Assembly (NCBI RefSeq): GCF_023150065.1
Contig: NZ_JAKLLN010000030.1
Location: forward strand, 1 to 48,842
DNA length: 48,842 nt
Direction: 5' to 3'
DNA from: Zoogloea sp.
GTDB lineage: Bacteria; Pseudomonadota; Gammaproteobacteria; Burkholderiales; Rhodocyclaceae
The notes below the pieces were generated by a model, which made no database searches, had not been told where the DNA came from, and was given only the letters and a program-made list of their open reading frames with translations. The translations under genes and the position numbers were made by a program. This document shows, piece after piece, positions 43,318 through 48,842 of this stretch (position 1 is the stretch's first letter; each line of letters starts with the position of its first letter).

Positions 43318-43863
43318 ATGAAAAGACTACTTACCGCACTGCTCCTGCTAATTTCATGTTCTGCTTTCGCGCAGAATCCGCCATCCGAATTTGTAACTCA
43401 AGTTCTTGAGCCAACAGGCGGCAAGATTGCTCGGCCGAAGGATTGGTTCTACGCCGAAGGGCAACAAGGACCGGTCTACACTTGGATCTTGTCCCGTGAA
43501 GACACCACGGGCAACCGCCCATACACGACCGGTGTTCGCATCCAGACCTTCGTCGGAGTGAAACAGGCTGCTGGCAAGACTGCCAAAGATTTCATACTTG
43601 ATTTTTTGGGGACCAAGAAGAAGGAGGCCAAGGTACTCAGAACTTGCGAGGAGACAAACCAAGGACTCTTTACACGCATTTGCCTTGAGACAGAGGAGGG
43701 ACCATATCACATTCTTTACTCGCTCTTTTGGGGTAGCAATGGCTTGGATGTGGCTGTCGTTTCCGTCGCGGGCACATCAAAGAACCTCTGGGACGCCTAT
43801 GCCTCCACATTCGACAAAATGAGCACCTTCGAACTAATTGATATGAAGCGCTTTAAGAAATGA
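43318..43863 (+). CDS. Cassette gene: secreted protein of unknown function
   Basis: A 181-residue protein with a signal peptide (RLLTALLLLISCSAFAQ). The mature part, VLEPTGGKIARPKDWFYAEG through YTTGVRIQTFVGVKQAAGKT to DAYASTFDKMSTFELID, recalls the PsbP/DUF1795 fold of small periplasmic proteins; this is not certain. ATG 43318 is preferred because the signal peptide begins there. A short (TCCTTA)3 tract lies 14 bp upstream. Confidence 0.62.
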   Translation: MKRLLTALLLLISCSAFAQNPPSEFVTQVLEPTGGKIARPKDWFYAEGQQGPVYTWILSREDTTGNRPYTTGVRIQTFVGVKQAAGKTAKDFILDFLGTKKKEAKVLRTCEETNQGLFTRICLETEEGPYHILYSLFWGSNGLDVAVVSVAGTSKNLWDAYASTFDKMSTFELIDMKRFKK

Positions 43864-44110
43864 AAACGCCCACCCTCGGAGATCGAGACGAGCACCTGCG
43901 TCAGCGGCATGGCGTTTCCGATCTTCATCGTACGTCCAAAAGGGTAGGAAACTACACAATTTATGACACTGCGAAAAGTGGTTTGGCAAAGTCGTGATAA
44001 TTTTCGGGCTTTCAGCCATGCCTATGCCAAGTAGGTGCTGCACCCCTGGAGCACAATGCATCGCCGTGTCCAAAGAAAGTAATTTTTTTATGGTTGGTGC
44101 GAATGAAAAC
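43864..44110. other. Gene-free cassette segment with inverted and direct repeats
   Basis: No convincing coding frame. AATGAAAACGCC occurs at 43859-43870 and again at 44102-44113. AAACGCC (43864-43870) and GGCGTTT (43911-43917) form an inverted repeat. It may be a decayed cassette or a duplicated attC shoulder. Confidence 0.45.
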
Positions 44111-44203
44111 GCCTAACTCTTCGGTCAAGCGGAACTGCGGAACCGGCGTGGTTTCTCCGGTCAGTCGCCTTCGCGCCGCAGCCTCTTACCTCCAGCATTA
44201 GAC
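44111..44203 (+). other. attC site 5 (3' core mutated)
   Basis: GCCTAAC (44111-44117) and ATTAGAC (44197-44203), again with A in place of the first G of GTT. The 93-bp interior holds TCGGTCAAGCGGAACTGCGG and further stem-like arms. Confidence 0.6.
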
Positions 44204-44210
44204 CGCACTA

Positions 44211-44603
44211 ATGGAGATCGTCATCTTTTGGCTCGTGCTGGACGCGTTGTTCTGGTTGCTTCGGCTACGACCGAACAGCCTCGTCAGCCGCACTGCCTTC
44301 ACTTGGCTCGGCCCGAAGCCGATGGTCGGAGAGCTGTGGGGAAGGTATCAACTCAGATGGAGCATGTATTCTTTGGGTTGGTTGCTCCAATTCGCTCTGG
44401 CCTTCTCAGTGCTCCTGTTCGTGGTGGGAAAATGGAAGCTGGTCGAACTTGATGGTTTCGCCGGGGTGGTTCTTTTCACACTCCCGTTTGGAATCGCCAT
44501 GGCGGCCATAGCCGCGCTCGGATTTGCCGTGAAATCGGCGAAAGCGCATTGGCTCGGGCCGAATCCAATCTATGCAGGAGACGGTGAGGGCAGCGCTGTC
44601 TAA
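44211..44603 (+). CDS. Cassette gene: small inner-membrane protein
   Basis: A 130-residue protein with about three hydrophobic segments (IVIFWLVLDALFWLLRL; LGWLLQFALAFSVLLFVVG; VVLFTLPFGIAMAAIAALGF). No family recognised. It begins 7 bp after attC 5, and its stop codon TAA lies in GTCTAAC of attC 6. Confidence 0.62.
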   Translation: MEIVIFWLVLDALFWLLRLRPNSLVSRTAFTWLGPKPMVGELWGRYQLRWSMYSLGWLLQFALAFSVLLFVVGKWKLVELDGFAGVVLFTLPFGIAMAAIAALGFAVKSAKAHWLGPNPIYAGDGEGSAV

Positions 44604-44711
44604 CAGATCGTTCGACACAGACACACAGCGGCATTGCGTCGCGGGACGTATGCACACGCGCGCGGCTCGCGGCGCAATGCCGCTGTGTACCGGTCAACTT
44701 AGACGTTGGGC
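44598..44711 (+). other. attC site 6 (long, VCR-like)
   Basis: GTCTAAC (44598-44604) opens the site. ACACAGCGGCATTGCG (44623-44638) and CGCAATGCCGCTGTGT (44673-44688) form a perfect 16-bp stem, much longer than in the other sites. CTTAGAC (44698-44704) is the partner of GTCTAAC, and GTTGGGC (44705-44711) follows in tandem. Total about 114 bp. Confidence 0.72.
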
Positions 44712-44720
44712 GTCACTATC

Positions 44721-44999
44721 ATGGCGGTTCTGAAGCATGAGATATGGAGAGACCCGGAGGGACTGACAGGGCTCTGTTTGGCTGGCCCGATAGGCGATAG
44801 CTTTCGTGCTCTTCAAGAGCCAGGCAGGCTACTGGTCGGCACGATTGACGCTTCGTCTCATGTCGAAGTGATGGCCAAGTACTACGTGCTAATGGGGTGG
44901 GGTTCATACACCACAGACTTCGAGTCCGACTACCAACCATATCCTGATGAGTGGCTTGCCATCCAACCAGGCACGGCGAGCGAAAGGCCAGGTAAATGA
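44721..44999 (+). CDS. Cassette gene: conserved cassette-type hypothetical protein
   Basis: A 92-residue cytoplasmic protein. The pattern HEIWRDPEGLTGLCLAGPIG, then SHVEVMAKYYVLMGWGSYTT and YPDEWLAIQPG is one I recall from many integron cassettes and accessory islands of unrelated bacteria, always without known function. ATG 44721 is 10 bp after attC 6; the earlier TTG lies in the attC. Confidence 0.68.
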   Translation: MAVLKHEIWRDPEGLTGLCLAGPIGDSFRALQEPGRLLVGTIDASSHVEVMAKYYVLMGWGSYTTDFESDYQPYPDEWLAIQPGTASERPGK

Positions 45000-45005
45000 T
45001 GTGCT

Positions 45006-45070
45006 GCCCAAACCATCAATCGAGCGGACCTCGCGCATAAAGCCGCGCGAGTCCGTTCATCACTTACGGG
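45006..45070 (+). other. attC site 7 (3' end degenerate)
   Basis: GCCCAAA (45006-45012) is followed by GGACCTCGCGC and GCGCGAGTCC, a 10-bp stem with one unpaired C, typical of the extrahelical bases of attC. The 3' core reads TTACGGG and lacks GTTRRRY. Confidence 0.55.
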
Positions 45071-45079
45071 AACGGATCT

Positions 45080-45727
45080 ATGGGCGCGAAGACTTGGATG
45101 CTTGTCATTGCCGACTCAAACGCACGTGAGGTGCTTGCTGGAAAGCCTGCGCTGGACCGAGAGAGAACATTGAAGTTCGTCAATGCACTGTTCCCCGGCG
45201 AAACACTTGAGCCGATTGGGGATGGATCTCTTGCCTCTACATGCCCACCTAACGATGAAATTCACATCGGCTGTTTTTCCGGCGTCTCGATTATTGCCGC
45301 CAAGGAATTTGGCATCGATCACCCATCCAAACTGCCGCAGAGGTTCATAGCAGCCGGTGGTAGCGGGGTTGTCACACTCCACGCCATGCACAGCGTCGTT
45401 GACTGGTTCGCCTATGCGATATGGAAAGATGAAAAGCTGATCCGTTCACTGAGCCTTTCTCCGGACAGCGGTATCATGGAAGACATCGGGCAATGCTTGC
45501 CTTTCGAAGAGCCATACTGGTCCGGCGAGCACCCGGCTGTTGATAGTGAAGAGGAGAAGGATGCTTACCCGTTTCCGTTCCATCCGCTGGAACTCGGAGA
45601 GGAAACCTTGAAAGACCGCTTCGGCTATCAACTTGAGGGGTTCATTGATCCTTCTCTGCTTGAGCCGGAGTCAATCCCGCTGGTTCGCTATAAGCGTTCC
45701 CGTTCCTCATGGTGGAAGTTTTGGTGA
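45080..45727 (+). CDS. Cassette gene: DUF6928-like protein
   Basis: A 215-residue protein starting MGAKTWMLVIADSNAREVLA, a start I associate with the DUF6928 family (MGAKT.MLVYAD). Further features: EIHIGCFSGVSIIAAKEFGI and a Trp/Arg-rich end (RSRSSWWKFW). Function unknown; no signal peptide. Starts 10 bp after the damaged attC 7. Family assignment is from memory. Confidence 0.6.
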   Translation: MGAKTWMLVIADSNAREVLAGKPALDRERTLKFVNALFPGETLEPIGDGSLASTCPPNDEIHIGCFSGVSIIAAKEFGIDHPSKLPQRFIAAGGSGVVTLHAMHSVVDWFAYAIWKDEKLIRSLSLSPDSGIMEDIGQCLPFEEPYWSGEHPAVDSEEEKDAYPFPFHPLELGEETLKDRFGYQLEGFIDPSLLEPESIPLVRYKRSRSSWWKFW

Positions 45728-45731
45728 CGAA

Positions 45732-45800
45732 GGCTAACTCATCACTCCACCGAACCTGCCGTGGCAAGCCGCGCCAGGCCGGTGAATTGAAACGTTGGGC
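45732..45800 (+). other. attC site 8
   Basis: GGCTAAC (45732-45738, one mismatch to RYYYAAC) and GTTGGGC (45794-45800). Interior CACCGAACCTG with CCAGGCCGGTG forms the stem, and GCAAGCCGCGCCAG is shared with attC 1. 69 bp, the same length as attC 1. Confidence 0.75.
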
Positions 45801-45803
45801 GCC

Positions 45804-46169
45804 ATGACGATCAATATGCTTCGGGCCCATGCAACTTTGCTCTTGCTGGTCGCTATTCCCGGAACGACCGCCTTTGCGGCCAAGGAAATGCGGGCTCTGC
45901 CACAAAGCCAGGCGGAGTGTGAAGCCGCAGGAGGAGCCTGGACCGTTTTAGGTCTGCCCTTCCCTGGCAAACCGGCATCTTGCGATCTCAAGGCCAAGGA
46001 TGCCGGAAAATCCTGTAGCGACTCAAAGGAGTGTGAGGGCTTGTGCCTGGCGCCGGCGGCGTCCAAGGCCGGCTCCAGGACCACTGGCCTTTGTTCAACC
46101 TATATCCGGAATTTCGGCAACATTCATTCAATTGAGGCTGGAACGGTCCAAGATTGGAACATCGAATGA
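45804..46169 (+). CDS. Cassette gene: secreted cysteine-rich protein
   Basis: A 121-residue protein with a signal peptide (HATLLLLVAIPGTTAFA). The mature part has six cysteines in the order CEAAGGAW, ASCDLKAKDAGKSC, SKECEGLCLAP and GLCSTY, suggesting three disulfides in a small exported domain. No named family recognised. ATG 45804 is 3 bp after attC 8. Confidence 0.65.
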   Translation: MTINMLRAHATLLLLVAIPGTTAFAAKEMRALPQSQAECEAAGGAWTVLGLPFPGKPASCDLKAKDAGKSCSDSKECEGLCLAPAASKAGSRTTGLCSTYIRNFGNIHSIEAGTVQDWNIE

Positions 46170-46193
46170 GTGCTTTCCTTCGCCAAGGCTGTG

Positions 46194-46236
46194 CCTTAAC
46201 CACCCGTCAAGCGGACAACCGTGATCAACGCTAGAC
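46194..46236 (+). other. attC site 9 (short, degenerate)
   Basis: CCTTAAC (46194-46200) and GCTAGAC (46230-46236), with CAAGCGGAC between them. At 43 bp it is shorter than a functional attC and has a T to C change in the GTT triplet. Confidence 0.45.
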
Positions 46237-46241
46237 GCCTC

Positions 46242-46523
46242 ATGCTAATCACTCTTGGTGGTGCGGCCGTGGTTTGTGGCCAAGTGGCCATGGCGATAGT
46301 CTTGCCACCGCTCGGCGCAGTGTTCTTTCTGATCACCATTGCGTTTCTTGAGGCAATCGAGGGGCGCGGCATTTCGACGCTTCAAGGCTCCCCGGATGGC
46401 TGGCCTATACCAACCCAATTGGGCTGGTGCTGTGCGGTGGCAATCTGGTGGATTGTGTGGTCAGCTGCGTTGGCATTTTTCATCTGGCGTCGCTCTCACC
46501 GGTCTTTGTGCAGCCATATCTAG
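46242..46523 (+). CDS. Cassette gene: small membrane protein
   Basis: A 93-residue protein with three hydrophobic segments (LITLGGAAVVCGQVAMAIVL; GAVFFLITIAFLEAI; CCAVAIWWIVWSAALAFFIW). ATG 46242 follows attC 9 by 5 bp; a GTG at 46221 inside the attC would add seven residues. No family recognised. No attC separates it from the next gene, so the two may share a cassette. Confidence 0.55.
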   Translation: MLITLGGAAVVCGQVAMAIVLPPLGAVFFLITIAFLEAIEGRGISTLQGSPDGWPIPTQLGWCCAVAIWWIVWSAALAFFIWRRSHRSLCSHI

Positions 46524-46543
46524 GCCCCTGCAGGAGCATCCCA

Positions 46544-46918
46544 ATGATTGATCTTCAAGCAAGCGAACTTCGCACCTTCATACCAGCCCAGGATTTCGAA
46601 CTATCCAAGAATTTCTACTTGGCGTTGGGTTGCGATCTGGAGTGGTCGGACGAAAACCTGGCACTCCTCAAGCTTGCAGGCTCAAGCTTTTACTTGCAAC
46701 GCTATTACGTCAAAGAATGGGTGGAGAACGGCATGCTGCATATATCAGTTCAGGACGCTGCCCGTTGCTTCTCTGACATCACCGGACTCTTAAAGTCCGG
46801 GCGTTTTCCTTCGGCCCGTGTAGCGGCGCCGGAGCAAGAACCTTATGGTGCATTCGTCACCTACGTCTGGGACCCATCAGGTGTTCTACTGCATTTGGCC
46901 CAGTGGCGCGGGGCCTAA
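46544..46918 (+). CDS. Cassette gene: VOC (glyoxalase-like) protein
   Basis: A 124-residue single VOC domain: LRTFIPAQDFELSKNFYLAL at the start, then WSDENLALLKLAGSSFYLQR and VTYVWDPSGVLLHLAQW. Related to bleomycin-resistance-like proteins, though no drug role can be inferred. GGAG (46532-46535) supports ATG 46544. Its stop codon TAA lies in the following attC remnant. Confidence 0.78.
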   Translation: MIDLQASELRTFIPAQDFELSKNFYLALGCDLEWSDENLALLKLAGSSFYLQRYYVKEWVENGMLHISVQDAARCFSDITGLLKSGRFPSARVAAPEQEPYGAFVTYVWDPSGVLLHLAQWRGA

Positions 46919-46960
46919 CAATTGATTCAAGCCAACACCACTCCGCAGCCCAGCTTAGGG
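46913..46960 (+). other. attC site 10, 5' half only
   Basis: GCCTAAC (46913-46919) followed by AATTGATTCAAGCCAACACC and CCGCAGCCCAGCTTAG. It looks like the first two thirds of an attC; the 3' core GTTRRRY is absent, and unrelated sequence begins near 46961. Marks a broken right end of the array. Confidence 0.5.
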
Positions 46961-47122
46961 AGATACTGAAAGATACCGGCGAAAAGGTAAAAAAACCAAA
47001 ACTGAAGAAGATCTGGAAGTACAACCGAGTTGGAGAAAAAAGCACTACTGTTCGCATCGCTTCTGCTCTCATTGGCATGCTTATTGCGCTGGATGCAAGC
47101 ATCTCGAAGAAGGAGGCACGCC

Positions 47123-47845
47123 ATGATTGTTCAGTCCCCCTCGGCTCTATTTTCCGCCACTGCAATTGCACGCTCAGCATCATTCCGGCAAGACTTTGCC
47201 GCCGCACCGGCAAATACTGCCGATACGGTCAATATTTCCCAGGCTGCGCGCGATCTTTATGCCGTCCATGTGACTCAAGCCAAACCCTCCGCGTCTGCCG
47301 GGGACGACACGAGGGCGAAATTCGACACGGATAAAGGCACAATAGAACTCGACATCGAGTCCTACTTCGCACCGCCAACCCGCCAGGGGGTGAATCTGGA
47401 TTCTGTGCCGCTGTTGATGCCTAGCCAGAAAAACATTGATGCCCTGTCCAGCTACGTCTCGGCGCACATGCCCGGCTTCCTGGCCGACAGCGGTATTCTC
47501 AGCCCGCCTACGCACATCACCTATGACGCCATGGGGGAAATCCAGTTGCCGGCCGACTACCCCTACGCTACGGAATTCAAGCAGGCATTGGAAAACAACC
47601 CTGTGATGGAACGGGCTTTGCGCACCACCGTCGCGCTCACATCACACATGGTGGAGATGAACAAATCCATCCCCTTCCAGCAGGAATACACGGCGGCCAC
47701 ATCTCAGGCCGAAATCGAGGCCGTCGTCGCGAAGTTCCAGTACCTCTTCTCCAACAACCGCCACTACGACAGCATCGCCCTCAACTTCACGCCGGGCGGC
47801 ACCCTGAGCCTCACTCACGACGGCAAACCGCTCTCCGAAGCCTGA
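47123..47845 (+). CDS. Uncharacterised 240-aa protein
   Basis: Start ATG 47123, supported by the strong AAGGAGG at 47110-47116; the frame is open to 47030 but without a ribosome-binding site. Features: TADTVNISQAARDLYA near residue 35, and the helical stretch MERALRTTVALTSHMVEMNK. No signal peptide or TM segment. The motif NISQAARDL occurs in assorted proteobacterial proteins of unknown role. G+C is higher than in the cassette genes. Confidence 0.68.
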   Translation: MIVQSPSALFSATAIARSASFRQDFAAAPANTADTVNISQAARDLYAVHVTQAKPSASAGDDTRAKFDTDKGTIELDIESYFAPPTRQGVNLDSVPLLMPSQKNIDALSSYVSAHMPGFLADSGILSPPTHITYDAMGEIQLPADYPYATEFKQALENNPVMERALRTTVALTSHMVEMNKSIPFQQEYTAATSQAEIEAVVAKFQYLFSNNRHYDSIALNFTPGGTLSLTHDGKPLSEA

Positions 47846-47977
47846 GCAGCAAGACATAGTCACGTACCACGATATTTTGATGCGATCCCATGACGGCGAT
47901 GTCCAATCCATCATCTCATCAGACCTGCGCGAAAATGGAGGTTTTCTACAGCGTCGTCATTAGGCGTCACCAAGACA

Positions 47978-48391
47978 ATGACCGCATTTATCCCGCCATC
48001 CACCGCGGCGGCTGCACTGGCCGCCAAACAGCTGGCGCAGAAGAATCGCAGCAAGCGCAATCTGGTTCTTCTCGCTGGTATTCTCCTCTCCGCCCTCGCC
48101 CTAGCAGCGTACCTCATGCTGGTTCCAAGCCTGTCCGTTGGGCCGGGAGCACTTCTCGTGTCGGTAACGCTCGGTGCATTCTCCGCCGGACTGGTGCTTA
48201 TTCGGTTTTCAAGGCGCCTTACACCAGCGCTAGCTCAGTGCCTCTCGTGTGGGAGATGCTGGGAGATCCGGGAGGGAAGAAGTGTTCCGCATGCCGAGTA
48301 CATGCCGAACTGGGACAAATGTCCGGGTTGCGGTATGCCGATGGGAACCGAATTCTTGGAGCGACTGGTTCACAAGAAAAGTAACACTTGA
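47978..48391 (+). CDS. Membrane protein with C-terminal zinc ribbon
   Basis: A 137-residue protein: basic start, two TM helices (NLVLLAGILLSALALAAYLM; LLVSVTLGAFSAGLVLI), then a cytoplasmic region with four cysteines in two pairs (CLSCGRCWE and KCPGCGMPMG), a probable zinc ribbon. No named family. Starts 11 bp after an attC-like ATTAGGC, so it may also be a cassette. Confidence 0.65.
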   Translation: MTAFIPPSTAAAALAAKQLAQKNRSKRNLVLLAGILLSALALAAYLMLVPSLSVGPGALLVSVTLGAFSAGLVLIRFSRRLTPALAQCLSCGRCWEIREGRSVPHAEYMPNWDKCPGCGMPMGTEFLERLVHKKSNT

Positions 48392-48481
48392 CACATCGTC
48401 CAGCTGGCCCCACCCACCCCATAGCCTGACACTGATGCTCAGGCAGTCATGGGCCGAGATCACCGAAGGATGTGAATCAGA

Positions 48482-48513
48482 TTGCCCGTAAGAAAGCCCC
48501 GCCGTGCGGGCAA
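48482..48513 (+). other. Hairpin in the gene-free stretch 48392-48671
   Basis: TTGCCCG (48482-48488) and CGGGCAA (48507-48513) are inverted; the alternative inner stem CCCGC/GCGGG (48498-48510) competes with it. No T-run follows. Besides this hairpin and the palindrome at 48600 I see nothing in the 280-bp gap. Confidence 0.35.
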
Positions 48514-48599
48514 CTCTGGCGGGTGTGCGAGATCCGGAAAAAAAGGGTTGGCCTCAGAGCCGCACGGAATGGATTCCTGCCACAACACCAGCGGAATGC

Positions 48600-48639
48600 T
48601 TGCCAACAAAACTGTATATGTATACAGTTTTGTTGGCAA
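48600..48639. promoter_or_regulatory. 40-bp perfect palindrome with LexA-like core
   Basis: TTGCCAACAAAACTGTATA (48600-48618), TG, then its exact reverse complement (48621-48639). The core CTGTATATGTATACAG (48612-48627) is CTGT-N8-ACAG and differs from the E. coli LexA consensus only in the centre. A TetR- or GntR-type operator is the main alternative. TTGCCA and TATACA are separated by 15 bp and could be the core promoter itself. It lies 32 bp upstream of a truncated VOC gene. Confidence 0.7.
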
Positions 48640-48671
48640 CTTCACACCACGTCCCCCAGGAGCAACGCACC

Positions 48672-48770
48672 ATGCTTGACCACATGACCTTCCGTGTCAC
48701 CGACATTGCCCGGGCCAAGGCCTTCTACAGCGCGGCGCTTGCCCCCCTGGGTTACAGCGTGGTCTTGTAT
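48672..48770 (+). pseudogene. VOC protein gene cut off after 33 codons
   Basis: MLDHMTFRVTDIARAKAFYS followed by ALAPLGYSVVLY is a perfect start for a glyoxalase-family protein of about 125 residues, but a stop comes at 48771, and what follows has no VOC similarity in any frame. The break coincides with TGACCCAGTG, which looks like the end of an insertion sequence. A ribosome-binding site (AGGAG, 48658-48662) and the palindrome upstream suggest that the gene was once regulated and expressed. Confidence 0.7.
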
Positions 48771-48842
48771 TGACCCAGTGAAATCCTGCTCAGGTGTTAA
48801 CCTTGAAAGGAATGACACATGAGCACGGCCATGGAAGACGAA
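48771..48842 (+). mobile_element. Left end of a probable IS3-family insertion sequence
   Basis: From TGACCCAGTG at 48771 the sequence no longer continues the VOC gene. 50 bp later an ATG (48821) with AAAGGA upstream opens an ORF whose first residues MSTAMEDE match, from memory, the start of OrfA (helix-turn-helix protein) of a group of IS3-family elements. A terminus beginning TG is typical of that family. Only 72 bp are in the window, so the right end, target duplication and orfB cannot be seen. Confidence 0.5.
48821..48842 (+). CDS. Start of putative IS3-family OrfA transposase (partial)
   Basis: Only MSTAMED and the following E are inside the window. The ribosome-binding site AAAGGA (48808-48813) is well placed. 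The assignment rests on memory of this N-terminus and on the interruption of the VOC gene 50 bp before. Confidence 0.45.

Noticed and set aside
46961-47122. Lysine-rich frame (LREILKDTGEKVKKPKLKK)
   Set aside because: It runs from an attC remnant into a well-supported gene in another frame; no start with a ribosome-binding site.
47904-47966. attC-like pair GTCCAAT ... ATTAGGC
   Set aside because: Both cores deviate and no stem pairs between them; too weak to list as a site, though the following gene may be a cassette.

Overview
The window is GC-rich (roughly two-thirds G+C over most of its length), with dense, short-spaced operons. Its gene set (UbiU/UbiV/UbiT, NirBD plus an FNT nitrite channel, an SAH riboswitch before ahcY, many c-di-GMP proteins) suggests a facultatively anaerobic, nitrate-assimilating betaproteobacterium, most likely of the Rhodocyclales. 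The genus is an inference. From about 41.3 kb the character changes: small, isolated, lower-GC genes separated by integron-type attC sites, with no integrase visible.

1-7.6 kb: two repeats at the left edge, then a minus-strand block: LON-domain protein, flavin prenyltransferase UbiX, a sodium:solute symporter, a large PAS/GAF/GGDEF/EAL protein and, just upstream of it, a solute-binding lipoprotein that may be its sensory partner. 7.6-10.2 kb: the oxygen-independent ubiquinone hydroxylation operon ubiU-ubiV-ubiT, preceded by an FNR/Anr-type site centred exactly 41.5 bp before the inferred start of transcription. 10.2-18.3 kb: a VanZ-like membrane protein, then a tight operon of thioredoxin-like [2Fe-2S] ferredoxin, alpha/beta hydrolase, GST, ABC-2 ATPase, a hemerythrin-diguanylate cyclase, ABC-2 permease and CutA, followed by DsbD. 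18.4-21.0 kb: SAH riboswitch, ahcY and metF (methyl cycle), closed by a terminator. 21.0-26.2 kb: a PAS-PAS-GGDEF-EAL protein, then a four-gene operon of a J-domain-only protein and three proteins I do not recognise.

26.2-34.2 kb: nitrite assimilation. A sigma-54 type promoter and a two-hairpin ANTAR-type attenuator leader precede nirB-nirD-nirC and a PP2C phosphatase/protein kinase fusion; then a YkuD-fold protein and a nucleoside-recognition (SpmA/SpmB-like) membrane protein. 34.2-37 kb: small accessory genes (DUF1877, dimeric alpha-beta barrel and VOC proteins). 37-41.3 kb, minus strand: a c-di-GMP signalling operon of membrane diguanylate cyclase, YfiR-like periplasmic protein and TonB-dependent receptor.

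41.3-47 kb is a cassette array without integrase (a CALIN): about ten cassettes and a graded series of intact, mutated and truncated attC sites. Cargo includes an Imm32-like protein, a DapB-like protein with altered active-site residues, secreted and membrane proteins and a VOC protein. The window ends with a 40-bp perfect palindrome containing a LexA-like core, a VOC gene cut off after 33 codons, and what appears to be the left end of an IS3-family insertion sequence.
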